A DNA stretch of 64,000 nt. Source: Brasilonema angustatum HA4187-MV1 (lineage in GTDB: Bacteria; Cyanobacteriota; Cyanobacteriia; Cyanobacteriales; Nostocaceae). This document shows positions 16,769 to 25,635 of the stretch, one piece after another. Position 1 is the first letter of the stretch. Each line of letters starts with the position of its first letter. The stretch spans positions 1 to 64,000 of the forward strand of contig JAHHGV010000046.1 of NCBI GenBank assembly GCA_019359695.1. The letters run 5' to 3'. Both the position numbers and the translations under genes were made by a program. Under the pieces are notes generated by a model. That model saw nothing but the letters and a program-made list of their open reading frames with translations, did no database searches and was not told where the DNA came from.

Positions 16769-17809
16769 TTAAGGGGCTGGATTGGGATAACGTGTATGAA
16801 CTGCATCTAACTCTGCTAAAATATCTTGGTTGAGAATTACATTCACGCTGTTAATATTTTCTTGTAGTTGTTGTAAGGATGTTGCACCAATAATTGTGCT
16901 ACTCACAAACCACCGACTCCGCACGAAAGCCAAAGCTAATTGTGTAGGCTGCAAATTATATTTTCTGGCAATTGATACATAAGCTGCTACAGCGTCATTT
17001 ACATTTGGTTTGAAATAGCGTTGTCCAAAACCTTGAAATAGAGACAATCGTGTATTTTCTGGTTTTTGATCGTCTGTGTACTTCCCAGATAACAAACCAA
17101 ATCCTAAAGGACTATAAGCTAGTAAGCCAACATTGGTATAACGAGAAACTTCTGCTAAAGCTGAATCAAATACACGATTAAGCAAGTTATAAGCGTTTTG
17201 AATGGAGATCACTTTGGGTAATCCTAGCTGTTTGGCAATATGAACAAACTCACTAACACCCCAAGGTGTCTCATTACTCAAGCCCAGATAGCGAATTTTA
17301 CCTGCTTTGATGACATCTGCAAATGCTTGTAATTGTTCGGCAATACTCACAGTTTCACGTTCCAAATCAGGTTTGTACTCTGTCTGCCCAAAGGTGGGAA
17401 CATAGCGTTCTGGCCAGTGAATTTGGTACAAATCTATATAATCTGTTTGTAATCGCTTCAGACTATCATCTACCGCTTGCTTAATGTTGTTGTGGTTAAT
17501 TTGGAGATTTCCTCCCCGCAGCCATTTAAAAGGACGACCGGGACCTGCAATTTTTGTGGCAATGATGAGTTGGTTCCGCTGCTGTTTTTTCAACCATTCG
17601 CCAATGTAAGCTTCCGTTTTTCCTTGAGTTTCTCCACGAGGCGGTACTGGATACATTTCCGCAGTATCAATAAAATTTATCCCTTGAGCAATAGCATAAT
17701 CTAACTGTTGATGCGCTTCCTCAATGGTATTCTGCTGTCCATAAGTCATGGTTCCCAGACAAATTTCAGAAACCTTGAGGTCACTCTCGCCAAGTTGGTT
17801 GTACTTCAT
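16769..17809 (-). CDS. aldo/keto reductase (Tas/YghZ-like)
   Basis: A 346-residue TIM-barrel NADPH-dependent reductase. It shows LGTMTYGQQNTIEEAHQQLD near residue 18, the catalytic Asp and Tyr in NFIDTAEMYPVPPRGETQGK, the Lys in IIATKIAGPGRP, and the His in DLYQIHWPERY. The C-terminal NADPH pocket includes STIIGATSLQQLQENI. The WPERYVPTFG insert and length match the Tas group of long AKRs. It is monocistronic, with a weak version of the shared palindrome upstream (17874-17907). The native carbonyl substrate is unknown. Confidence 0.9.
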   Translation of the reverse strand: MKYNQLGESDLKVSEICLGTMTYGQQNTIEEAHQQLDYAIAQGINFIDTAEMYPVPPRGETQGKTEAYIGEWLKKQQRNQLIIATKIAGPGRPFKWLRGGNLQINHNNIKQAVDDSLKRLQTDYIDLYQIHWPERYVPTFGQTEYKPDLERETVSIAEQLQAFADVIKAGKIRYLGLSNETPWGVSEFVHIAKQLGLPKVISIQNAYNLLNRVFDSALAEVSRYTNVGLLAYSPLGFGLLSGKYTDDQKPENTRLSLFQGFGQRYFKPNVNDAVAAYVSIARKYNLQPTQLALAFVRSRWFVSSTIIGATSLQQLQENINSVNVILNQDILAELDAVHTRYPNPAP

Positions 17810-17873
17810 ATTCTTGAACTAATTATCTTGATTACTTTTAGCAAAAAAACGTAACAAAACGAAACTTGGACTA

Positions 17874-17907
17874 AATATACAGTAAGCTTACCGATTAACC
17901 GGAGTTA
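17874..17907. promoter_or_regulatory. degenerate copy of the 34-bp palindrome
   Basis: AATATACAGTAA, 10-bp spacer, then TAACCGGAGTTA. The left arm and the AACCG of the right arm fit and the spacing is right, but GTAT has become GGAG. It lies about 65 bp upstream of the aldo/keto reductase start. Weak on its own. Confidence 0.3.
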
Positions 17908-18478
17908 ATATCTCAAAAATGGATATTACCAGATATTCATTTCGGAAACAAGCTTAGATGACTAATTTTCAATTATAGATCAAATGTAGCTAAAAATACT
18001 CACTATATACAGTTTTTCTCAAAGACTGCTATCTAGTAAGATAATCAACATTAATTCAACCAAATTACCGTATTTTTTCAATAAGGTAATTTGGTTATTG
18101 CCATAGAGTTATTTTCTCTTACCTAGTTTCGTCGCTAGGAGGGGAAAGTTTTGATGATGTGTTGAGGATTTTCCAGATACAAAGCTGGAGTCATTTTGTG
18201 GTGGGCTTACTTCAGGCATGCTACGCGAAGCCCGACAGGGCCTAGGCGGCTATGCCATCATTTTTTATGAGTAGCAAGCGTACAAGATAAATTATGACTC
18301 CTAAATTCGCTTCTGTAAGTGCTCATTGCTGGCTTTGTTCTTTTAAATTGATACCTTTCTAGCGAAGTTATTACTAAGTCCTTTTGACTATTTAGCAGAA
18401 GCATTGTATCAAGTGATTCTGCCAATTTTCTCTATGAATTTAGAGTAAATTCATTCACTTTTTAGGTTGAGGAGTGTC

Positions 18479-20512
18479 ATGTCGAAATTTCGTTGGAATT
18501 CTAGATGGATACTATTTTTGATTTCGCTGCTAGATATGCAGATCGTCTTAGTTCTTAATCCTGCAAAAAGTTGGGCAGATACACCTGAATATTCTTCATC
18601 TACCGATTCATCAATGTCATCTGCCGTGAGGAGTACTGCGATGGTCCCAAGGGGACCCGCCCAAAGGGGGTTAAGCGTTTGCGTAGCGCGCCCTATGCCT
18701 GCGGCACGGCTACGCCTATCGGCGCTAGCTCTACCGAAGGTAATCGCTCCTGAGCAATATAAAGGGTCTGTTCTCCAAAGCAGCAATTCTGTAATGGATC
18801 GCTTTACGCTGATCTCACAAGTACCCTCATCAGTGCCCTCACTGTCACCTATTTCTGTCCCTGCTAACCCTTCACCAGGCGATGCAGGGGTCACTCCAAA
18901 GACTTCTGTCTCTGAACTATCGGATGGGAAGCGATCGCCTACTTCTGTCCCTGCTAACCCTGCACTCAAGAATGATTCGTCGAAGCTACCAAACCGCGAT
19001 GTAACAATAGGGCAGGTTAACTCTGTCTCCCAGCTATCTGATGTGAAACCCACCGACTGGGCATTTCAGGCATTGCAATCGTTAGTAGAACGGTATGGTG
19101 TGATTGCGGGTTATCCTGACCAGACCTTTCGGGGTAATCGGGCAATGAGCCGTTACGAGTTTGCCGCAGGGCTGAATGCAGCACTAAATCGAATTAGTGA
19201 GCTACTTGCTGCCGGAACAAGCGATCTGGTCAGAAAAGAGGACTTAGTTACCCTGCAAACACTACAAAATCAATTTGGAGCAGAACTGGCACAACTACGG
19301 GGACGAGTAGATGCGCTAGAGGTACAGACAGCAAACCTTGAACAACGTCAGTTTTCCACCACAACTAAACTCACAGGTGAAGTTGAGACTGTTATTGGGG
19401 GAGTTCTGACGGGCAATAACGTCGTCACCAAGAGACCTGCAGCTCATGTCATCACATTTCAAGACCGGGTTCGTCTACTTTTAAACACCAGTTTTACCGG
19501 CACTGATCAACTACGGGTGACACTTCAAGCTGGAAATATTACCCCTATAGGAGGAACAAGAAGTGGATTACTCGGAACCACTGACGGGAGAACTTCTGAT
19601 AATGCTAGTCCTGTTTATCCAAACAATGACGTTTATATCTCTGGACTTCGTTATCAGTTTAAACCTTTTAAAAGTACCCAAGTCAACATTTTTCCCCAGT
19701 CCGATGGAGCTTTTGAGATCGGCTTGAGTGGTCCTATCAATCCATATTTTGAAGGATCTGCTGCTAATGCGATCTCACGATATGCACGGCGGAATATGGT
19801 CTATGATTATGGAGATACTGGTCCGGGAATTGCGATACTCCAGCAATTCGGTAAACAGTGGCAATTAGGGTTAGCGTACACCGCCATAAATGGTGATAAT
19901 CCTACACCTAACAATGGCTTATTTTCAGGCAGGTATGTAGCTCTGGGACAGTTATCATACTCCACCCCCAGTCAAGATTTTCGGGTGGCTTTAACTTACG
20001 CCAATACCTACAGCCCACCGAACACCATAGGTCAAACTGGGACAAACTTCGGTCCAGTAATCGGGAGTAACCTGGCAAACAGTACCGTGGCTGGAAGGGG
20101 AACTGTAGGTAATCTTTACGGCATACAAGCTTTGTATAAAATTAGTCCCAAGTTTGCAGTCAATGGGTGGGTAGGTTATTCAGCACACCGCTATCTGGGA
20201 GTCGGAGATGGTCAGGCCTGGGACTGGGCGGTAGGACTGGCATTCCCTGATCTTTTTAAAAAAGGTAGTTTAGGCGGTCTTTTCGTCGGTATGGAGCCGA
20301 AACTGACTGCCTTGAGTAAGAATGTAGATTTGGGAGCAGGTCTTGGACAAGTGGACAAGGATACGTCCCTACACGTTGAGGCATTTTACCAATATCAAAT
20401 CAACGATTATATTGCGATTACGCCAGGTTTAATCTGGATTACTGCACCGGACTCTAATGCCGACAATCCTGGTAGTGTAGTTGGTTGGCTACGTACCACC
20501 TTCAAGTTTTAA
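18479..20512 (+). CDS. SLH-OprB family outer-membrane porin
   Basis: A 677-residue cyanobacterial porin. It has a signal peptide (ILFLISLLDMQIVLVLNPAK, then SWAD), a low-complexity linker rich in Ser and Pro, an SLH domain near residues 180-237 (VSQLSDVKPTDWAFQALQSL, then GVIAGYPDQTFRGNRAMSRY), a short coiled coil, and an OprB beta-barrel from about 300 to the C-terminal Phe (WLRTTFKF). SLH binds the cell wall while the barrel gives solute passage, here plausibly for sulfonates or anions. The ATG at 18479 follows GAGGAG and is preferred over TTG at 18467. A block of GC-rich repeats (18641-18747) lies in frame in the N-terminal linker. A SsuA gene follows. Confidence 0.9.
   Translation: MSKFRWNSRWILFLISLLDMQIVLVLNPAKSWADTPEYSSSTDSSMSSAVRSTAMVPRGPAQRGLSVCVARPMPAARLRLSALALPKVIAPEQYKGSVLQSSNSVMDRFTLISQVPSSVPSLSPISVPANPSPGDAGVTPKTSVSELSDGKRSPTSVPANPALKNDSSKLPNRDVTIGQVNSVSQLSDVKPTDWAFQALQSLVERYGVIAGYPDQTFRGNRAMSRYEFAAGLNAALNRISELLAAGTSDLVRKEDLVTLQTLQNQFGAELAQLRGRVDALEVQTANLEQRQFSTTTKLTGEVETVIGGVLTGNNVVTKRPAAHVITFQDRVRLLLNTSFTGTDQLRVTLQAGNITPIGGTRSGLLGTTDGRTSDNASPVYPNNDVYISGLRYQFKPFKSTQVNIFPQSDGAFEIGLSGPINPYFEGSAANAISRYARRNMVYDYGDTGPGIAILQQFGKQWQLGLAYTAINGDNPTPNNGLFSGRYVALGQLSYSTPSQDFRVALTYANTYSPPNTIGQTGTNFGPVIGSNLANSTVAGRGTVGNLYGIQALYKISPKFAVNGWVGYSAHRYLGVGDGQAWDWAVGLAFPDLFKKGSLGGLFVGMEPKLTALSKNVDLGAGLGQVDKDTSLHVEAFYQYQINDYIAITPGLIWITAPDSNADNPGSVVGWLRTTFKF
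18641..18747 (+). repeat. composite GC-rich repeat block within the porin gene
   Basis: The block contains CCCAAGGGGACCCG and GCGTTTGCGTAGCGCGCC, and ends at 18722-18747 with an inverted, diverged copy of the small dispersed repeat (GCGCTAGCTCTACCGAAGG). It encodes Arg/Ala/Leu-rich residues (GPAQRGLSVCVARPMPAARL) unlike the Ser/Pro linker on either side, while keeping the porin frame open. Confidence 0.6.
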
Positions 20513-20590
20513 CCTTAAAAAACTAGACCTTTAGTTTCTAGCCAACAGAACGGGCTAGGGACTAGAGACCAGGGGCTAAAGAAAAAAGCT

Positions 20591-20627
20591 CTTATACTAC
20601 TTTAAATCGATAAAATTACAGTATAAT
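20591..20627. promoter_or_regulatory. inverted ATAC/GTAT half-sites, 27-bp variant, upstream of ssuA
   Basis: CTTATACTACTT at 20591-20602 faces TTACAGTATAAT at 20616-20627, ending 27 bp before the SsuA start codon. The ATAC to GTAT distance is 27 bp. The gene-proximal half reads ATACTGTAA on the complementary strand and the distal half ATACTACT, mirroring the site at 3821-3857. Confidence 0.35.
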
Positions 20628-20654
20628 TTAAAATCTTACGATAGGTAAATTCTG

Positions 20655-21755
20655 ATGATTAGCTCAATTTATCAGCAATTTATGACAGCGTTGAAGAGAT
20701 TCGGAGTATTCCAATTTGCGAAGAAAAACAAACTACTACCGGTTATACCTATTCCCGTCGCTGGGGCTTTTTTCACTGGCTTATGCCTCAGCGTTTTATT
20801 TGCCGCTTGCACAGCCAACAATGCAAGCAATACTACTGCTGTATCTACTAATAATTCAACTCAAGCCAAAGCATCAGTAGTCAGGTTTGGCTATCAAAAA
20901 TCAGCAATTCTCCTCAAGAGTAAAGGAGTATTAGAAAAGCGTTTTCAACCTCAAGGAGTATCTGTACAGTGGATTGAATTTCCGGCAGGACCTCAACTTT
21001 TAGAGGCAATGAATGTAGGCAGTATTGACTTTGGACATACTGGAGAATCACCGCCAGTTTTTGCCCAAGCAGCAGGAGCCTCATTAACCTATATTGCTGG
21101 AATTGCACCTAATCCAGCCGGTCAAGCTATTCTTGTTCCCAAAAATTCTCCGATCAAAACAGTAACTGACCTAAAAGGTAAAAAGGTTGCTTTTCAAAAA
21201 GGTTCTAGCGCTCATTATCTACTTTTACAAATTTTAGAAAAATTTGGTTTGAAATACAGTGATATTCAACCTGTATCTCTACCACCTGCTGATGCACGTG
21301 CTGCATTAGTCAAGGGAAGTTTGGATGCTTGGGTAATTTGGGATCCATTTTATGCTGCGGCACAAAAATCTATAAATGCTCGTGTTTTAATTGATGGCAC
21401 AGGAATCAACAAACAGGGAGGATATTATCTAGCTAGTCGCAAGTTTGCTACAAATAATCCAGAAACAATTAAAGCAATATTAGAAGAAATTAAAAATCTT
21501 GAATCTTGGTCAGATCAACATCGGAATGAAGTTGCAGCAACACTTTCACCTGTCTTAGGAATTGATTTAGAAACCATGAAAATCGCAACACAGCGAAAAA
21601 TTTTTGGTGTTGTACCAATTGATGAAAATCTCATTGCTTTACAGCAGAAAGTCGCTGATAAATTCTATGAGTTAAAATTGATTCCCAAACAAATTAATGT
21701 TAGAGAAGCAATACTGTCACCAGAGCAATATGCTGCTTTTTCACCGAAAGTATAA
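20655..21755 (+). CDS. SsuA-like ABC transporter substrate-binding lipoprotein 2
   Basis: A 366-residue aliphatic-sulfonate-type binding protein. A long N-terminus leads to a lipobox (SVLFAAC, Cys near residue 54). The mature part shows GPQLLEAMNVGSIDFGHTGE then SPPVFAQAAGA, DLKGKKVAFQKGSSAHYLLL, and the interlobe AWVIWDPFYAA. These features define the SsuA/TauA class, which binds sulfonates or sulfate esters in the periplasm. It is the intact relative of the remnant at 4003-4317. It is followed by a hairpin (21770-21800) and a nitroreductase gene. Confidence 0.9.
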   Translation: MISSIYQQFMTALKRFGVFQFAKKNKLLPVIPIPVAGAFFTGLCLSVLFAACTANNASNTTAVSTNNSTQAKASVVRFGYQKSAILLKSKGVLEKRFQPQGVSVQWIEFPAGPQLLEAMNVGSIDFGHTGESPPVFAQAAGASLTYIAGIAPNPAGQAILVPKNSPIKTVTDLKGKKVAFQKGSSAHYLLLQILEKFGLKYSDIQPVSLPPADARAALVKGSLDAWVIWDPFYAAAQKSINARVLIDGTGINKQGGYYLASRKFATNNPETIKAILEEIKNLESWSDQHRNEVAATLSPVLGIDLETMKIATQRKIFGVVPIDENLIALQQKVADKFYELKLIPKQINVREAILSPEQYAAFSPKV

Positions 21756-21769
21756 TTTGGTTAGAACAA

Positions 21770-21800
21770 GATTCCCAACTTCTTAGAAAAGTCGGGAATC
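21770..21800. repeat. dispersed hairpin GATTCCC/GGGAATC, copy 1
   Basis: GATTCCCAACTTCT, a short loop, then AGAAAAGTCGGGAATC. Related hairpins occur at 40249-40282 and 48536-48564. All are in intergenic DNA, here just downstream of ssuA. It may stabilise transcript 3' ends. Confidence 0.6.
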
Positions 21801-21838
21801 AGGGACTGATCTGGATCTTTGATTACTGACAACACATT

Positions 21839-22675
21839 ATGACCAATTTTACCGAATTGCTTAATCATCGTTACGGCGATACGCCGCCCCAAAGGGGCAC
21901 TGTCAATACAGATATGCCTGGGAATGACTGTATCAGTTCTCTTTTATCTCACCGTTCGATTCGTGCTTACTTGCCTAACACTTTACCACCAGGAACTCTA
22001 GAAACGCTAGTCGCAGCGGCGCAGTCAGCGTCTACTTCCTCGAATCTCCAAACATGGAGTGTAGTAGCGGTAGAAGATGCAAACCGCAAGCAAAAGCTAT
22101 CACTATTAGCTAATAATCAAGCGCATATTCGATCTTGTCCGCTGTATCTGGTGTGGTTGGCAGATTTAGCCAGACTCACCCACATCGCAGAAAGTCGCGG
22201 ATTACCCCATCAGGGTTTAGATTATCTGGAAATGTTCCTGATGGCGGCGATTGATGCAGCGTTGGCGGCTCAAAATGCGGTGGTAGCGGCGGAGTCTTTT
22301 GGTTTGGGAACGGTGTATATTGGTGCGATGCGTAACCATCCAGAAGCTGTTGCGGAGGTTTTGGACTTACCACCCCATGTATTTGCAGTTTTTGGATTAT
22401 GTGTCGGTTATGCCGACAGCACTGTAGAGACAGCGATTAAACCACGCTTACCTCAGCGGGCTGTTTTGCACAGAGAGACTTATAAATTAACACAACAGGA
22501 TGAGTCAATTACTTTTTATAACCAGGTGATGAAAGCCTTCTACAACTCCCAGCAAATGAATGTTACTGGTGATTGGACAGAGCATTCTGCTAAACGAGTG
22601 GCGTTTGCTGAGTCTTTATCGGGACGCGATCGCTTGCGAGAAGCTTTAAAAAATTTGGGGTTTGAATTGCGTTGA
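21839..22675 (+). CDS. NADPH-dependent nitroreductase/flavin reductase (NfsA-FRP type)
   Basis: A 278-residue FMN-binding nitroreductase-fold protein. SHRSIRAYLP near residue 40 is the FMN-phosphate-binding motif; AAQSASTSSNLQTWSVVAVE follows; later AAQNAVVAAESFGLGTVYIG and GLCVGYAD (FMN and dimer interface) are clear. FRP-type members can supply FMNH2 to two-component monooxygenases. That would serve the DszC/SfnB-like and LLM monooxygenases of the region, but no coupling is shown. Residues 14-28 (GDTPPQRGTVNTD) come from a GC-rich palindromic stretch, perhaps a repeat insertion. Confidence 0.87.
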   Translation: MTNFTELLNHRYGDTPPQRGTVNTDMPGNDCISSLLSHRSIRAYLPNTLPPGTLETLVAAAQSASTSSNLQTWSVVAVEDANRKQKLSLLANNQAHIRSCPLYLVWLADLARLTHIAESRGLPHQGLDYLEMFLMAAIDAALAAQNAVVAAESFGLGTVYIGAMRNHPEAVAEVLDLPPHVFAVFGLCVGYADSTVETAIKPRLPQRAVLHRETYKLTQQDESITFYNQVMKAFYNSQQMNVTGDWTEHSAKRVAFAESLSGRDRLREALKNLGFELR

Positions 22676-22828
22676 TTATTAACATTGATAGTGGGTTTTC
22701 CAAAGCTATCAGTATATAACGTGCGTTTATCCAGACAAGCGCGGAATGCCAACATCAATCGTAGTTTGGCATTTTTTTATAAAAAGATACTTGCCTTTTT
22801 CGGCTGAGTGTGTGAGACTACTATAAAT

Positions 22829-22862
22829 AAAATACTGTTTCTTTACCTTTAAACCGTATTTT
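22829..22862. promoter_or_regulatory. 34-bp palindromic operator candidate (ssuB promoter), best copy
   Basis: AAAATACTGTTT, a 10-bp spacer, then AAACCGTATTTT; the arms match at 11 of 12 positions. It lies 112 bp upstream of the Cys-leader ORF and 337 bp upstream of ssuB. Sites with the same half-sites and spacing occur at 16394 and 46560. Confidence 0.65.
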
Positions 22863-22910
22863 AAAAACCAAACATCAATTAATAGACAATTACTGGGCAG
22901 GTATCCCATG

Positions 22911-22952
22911 TAAGTGTCTTCTGTGAAAAGGTTTTGAGATTATAGACACTTA
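22911..22952. promoter_or_regulatory. TAAGTGTC/GACACTTA inverted repeat before the leader ORF
   Basis: TAAGTGTC at 22911-22918 and GACACTTA at 22945-22952 are separated by 26 bp and end just before the AAAAAAGGAG ribosome-binding region. It could form a stem in the leader RNA or be an operator; it may also be chance. Confidence 0.25.
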
Positions 22953-22973
22953 ATCAAAAAAGGAGCGAAAACA

Positions 22974-23009
22974 ATGTCAATTCAAAAGTGTTGTTGTGAT
23001 CTTGGCTGA
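22974..23009 (+). CDS. 11-residue Cys-leader peptide upstream of ssuB
   Basis: The ORF MSIQKCCCDLG begins 4-8 bp after a strong AGGAGCG ribosome-binding site and ends at TGA (23007-23009). Three consecutive UGU codons make it a candidate sensor of Cys-tRNA supply. It lies 189 bp before ssuB in a leader with direct repeats (TTCTGATACGRGG at about 23130 and 23165) that could form alternative structures. Cys-rich leader peptides regulating sulfur genes are known in other bacteria; no homologue is claimed here. The gap 22676-23198 holds no other gene. Confidence 0.5.
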   Translation: MSIQKCCCDLG

Positions 23010-23198
23010 TGACATTCTTTTTCGGATGGTTAACTCAAGTAACTAGTCTTGATGAACGCATGTAGCGGAGCAAAGCCAGAATTACTACATTGAACAGACC
23101 ATATAAATGTATTTTAGCTGGTATTTCTTTTCTGATACGAGGTTTCTCTAGCCAATAGAGGCAGTTCTGATACGGGGTCGAAAAAGCGAGGTTTTGCG

Positions 23199-24071
23199 AT
23201 GAAATCTGAAAAACGTGGAATGCATTTAAAACTCGAAGGGTTACGAAAATCCTTTGGGAATAAAATAGTTTTGCAAGAAATTGACTTAGATATTCAGCCG
23301 GGGGAATTTGTCGCCATCGTCGGTCGGAGTGGATGTGGTAAAAGTACGATGCTGCGCCTAGTTGCTGGACTAGATGCTCCGAGTGGAGGTAGCGTTTTGT
23401 TAGATGACAACTTTTCAGGTCATCGTATTAACCCAAGTATCCGAATGATGTTCCAGGATGCGCGATTACTACCTTGGCAGCGGGTACTAGCAAATGTGGA
23501 GTTAGGCTTAGTAGGTTCTAACTCAAAGGTGTATGCACGGCAAACGGCTTTGCAAGTCTTGCATGCTGTGGGGCTGGAAGACCGGGCAAATGAATGGCCC
23601 GCCGTCCTTTCTGGTGGACAACGCCAACGGGTCGCATTAGCAAGAGCGCTAGCAAGTCAACCTGCTTTGTTGCTGCTTGATGAACCGTTGGGAGCCTTGG
23701 ATGCACTAACGCGGATTGAAATGCAGCAATTACTTGAGAAACTATGGCAAGAGCAAGGATTTACTGCATTGCTGATTACCCATGATGTGGAAGAAGCCGT
23801 TGTGCTAGCAGACCGAGTGGTATTAATAGAAAACGGTCAAATTGGCTTAGATTTGCAGATTAATCTTCCACGTCCACGAGTTAGAGGAGATGTGCTACTT
23901 GCTCTGACAGTGGAGAAGATTTTACACCGGGTGATGGGTAAGCAAGAGCGCGAGGCGCAAGCAGGGATCCACCCAAGGGGCGATCGCCTGCATGAGTTGG
24001 AACCACAACATTCATCTTTCTTGAATTCACCTACTGCAGAAATTCCAAAACATTTGGAGAAAGTTTTGTGA
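23199..24071 (+). CDS. ssuB: sulfonate ABC transporter ATP-binding protein
   Basis: A 290-residue ATPase of the SsuB/TauB class. Walker A is GRSGCGKST at residues 42-50, the Q-loop [11 protein letters not shown] near 88, signature [15 protein letters not shown] near 137, Walker [13 protein letters not shown] near 158, and the H-loop [25 protein letters not shown] is typical of the nitrate/sulfonate/taurine group. It has a GAGG ribosome-binding site 8 bp before the ATG. It is the only importer ATPase in the window and the natural partner of the permease at 27641 and of the SsuA-like proteins. The last 40 residues are an unconserved tail. Confidence 0.92.
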   Translation: MKSEKRGMHLKLEGLRKSFGNKIVLQEIDLDIQPGEFVAIVGRSGCGKSTMLRLVAGLDAPSGGSVLLDDNFSGHRINPSIRMMFQDARLLPWQRVLANVELGLVGSNSKVYARQTALQVLHAVGLEDRANEWPAVLSGGQRQRVALARALASQPALLLLDEPLGALDALTRIEMQQLLEKLWQEQGFTALLITHDVEEAVVLADRVVLIENGQIGLDLQINLPRPRVRGDVLLALTVEKILHRVMGKQEREAQAGIHPRGDRLHELEPQHSSFLNSPTAEIPKHLEKVL

Positions 24072-24172
24072 CTATCTCGCCTAGGACTTGCAGTTCTAGG
24101 CGAGATATAACTCAAGAAATATTAATTAACAACTACCAACTCACAAAAATCAGAAAAGGATAAAATATACGA

Positions 24173-25357
24173 ATGGTGCAACTATTAGTTAAAGAATCAA
24201 AAGATTGGATAGGAATTGCATCCTCTATTTTACAAGAACTCTCCAACACGGGAGTTGAACGTGATCTCAAAGCAGGAATTCCAGATTTAGAAATACAAAG
24301 ACTGCGTGAAAGTGGTTTACTTCCCCTAGTCGTACCAAAAGTCTATGGTGGTGCTGACGGAACTTGGATAGAAGCTTTAAAAATTGTCAAAGAACTATCT
24401 CAAGCTGATGGTTCCATTGGGCAATTGTACGGCAATCATCTAAATTTAACTGCTTTGGGTCATGTTTCTGGAACTCCAGAACAAAAAGAGAGATATTATC
24501 GAGAAACTGCCCAGAATAATTTATTTTGGGCAAACGCTATCAACACGCGAGATACGCGCCTGAAAATTAGCCCAGACGGTGAAAATTTCCGCGTTAATGG
24601 CGTTAAAAGCTTTGGTACTGGTATTGCTTCCGCCGATTTACGGGTATTTTCAGCCGTGCAAGATGGTGTAGAATTTCCTTTATTATTTGTCATTCCCAAA
24701 GATAGATCTGGTGTAGTATCTAATCAGGATTGGGATAATATTGGGCAACGACGAACCGACAGCAACACGTTTACATTTGACAATGTTTTAGTGAAGAAAG
24801 ATGAAATTTTGGGATATCCTCATCCTCCTGATAGTGCTTTTGGTACATTTCTGGGAATTATCGCTCAACTGACAAAAACCTATGTGTATTTAGGAATAGC
24901 TCAAGGAGCATTTATAGCCGCCAAACAATACACTACAACTCTTACTAAGCCTTGGATTACATCAGGCGTAGATAGTGCAACAAAAGATCCTTATATCCTG
25001 CATCACTACGGTGAATTGTGGGTAGAATTAGAAGCTGCTATTTTATTAGCTGACCAAGCCGTTGTGAAAGTACAACAAGCTTGGGAAAAAGATATTAAGC
25101 TGACTACTGAAGAAAGAGGAGAAGTGGCGATCGCTGTTTTCTCAGCCAAAGCATTTGCCAGCAAAACTGGATTAAATATAACTAACCGAATTTTTGAAGT
25201 CATGGGAACTCGGTCAACTGCTACTAAATATGGTTTTGACCGTTACTGGCGGGATTTACGCACTTTCACACTTCATGACCCCATTGATTACAAATTCAAA
25301 GATATCGGAAATTGGGTACTTAACCAAGAATTTCCACTTGTTACTCAATACTCCTAA
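24173..25357 (+). CDS. acyl-CoA dehydrogenase-fold FMN-dependent monooxygenase (DszC/SfnB-like)
   Basis: A 394-residue protein of the acyl-CoA dehydrogenase fold. It has LRESGLLPLVVPKVYGGADG in the N-terminal helical domain, LFWANAINTRDTRLKISPDG followed by FRVNGVKSFGTG in the middle beta domain, and a C-terminal four-helix domain ending in FEVMGTRSTATKYGFDRYWR with DLRTFTLHDP. This last signature, RDLRTFTLHDP, is that of DszC/SfnB-type flavin monooxygenases acting on sulfides, sulfones or dibenzothiophene rather than of CoA-ester dehydrogenases. It follows ssuB by 101 bp and precedes the next SsuA gene, so a role in releasing sulfur from an imported organosulfur compound is likely. It needs reduced FMN from a partner reductase. 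Confidence 0.85.
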   Translation: MVQLLVKESKDWIGIASSILQELSNTGVERDLKAGIPDLEIQRLRESGLLPLVVPKVYGGADGTWIEALKIVKELSQADGSIGQLYGNHLNLTALGHVSGTPEQKERYYRETAQNNLFWANAINTRDTRLKISPDGENFRVNGVKSFGTGIASADLRVFSAVQDGVEFPLLFVIPKDRSGVVSNQDWDNIGQRRTDSNTFTFDNVLVKKDEILGYPHPPDSAFGTFLGIIAQLTKTYVYLGIAQGAFIAAKQYTTTLTKPWITSGVDSATKDPYILHHYGELWVELEAAILLADQAVVKVQQAWEKDIKLTTEERGEVAIAVFSAKAFASKTGLNITNRIFEVMGTRSTATKYGFDRYWRDLRTFTLHDPIDYKFKDIGNWVLNQEFPLVTQYS

Positions 25358-25413
25358 ATAACAAGTTTTAGCTTTTAAGTTTTGCCTTAGTTATCCTCTG
25401 ATATGGCAAATTT

Positions 25414-25438
25414 ATAAGGTGGGTAATCCCCACCTTAT
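25414..25438. terminator. 10-bp-stem hairpin after the DszC/SfnB-like gene
   Basis: ATAAGGTGGG and CCCACCTTAT around the loop TAATC, 57 bp after the stop codon. No U-tract follows, so termination would be partial or the hairpin may protect the 3' end. The rest of the 278-bp gap contains a GGCGAT/GCGATCGCC palindromic stretch. Confidence 0.45.
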
Positions 25439-25635
25439 TACCTCAATAATAATCAAAAAAAATCACTAATTAATACTTGGCATTTAGGCGATGCCTAAAG
25501 GTAAACCAGAAGGAACAGCGGTAACGTCGTCCATGCGATCGCCTCTACTTAGCACTACTTTCTATAAAGCGGTACTAACCTTCCTATTCTTTGTAATTAT
25601 TGTAATCATCTCAATGGAAAAAGGTGAGGTAATTA

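Noticed and set aside
18451-19053. A 200-codon minus-strand frame opposite the porin start
   Set aside because: The plus strand has a signal peptide, SLH and OprB features with a GAGGAG start; the minus frame is Ser/Thr/Gly-rich mirror sequence.
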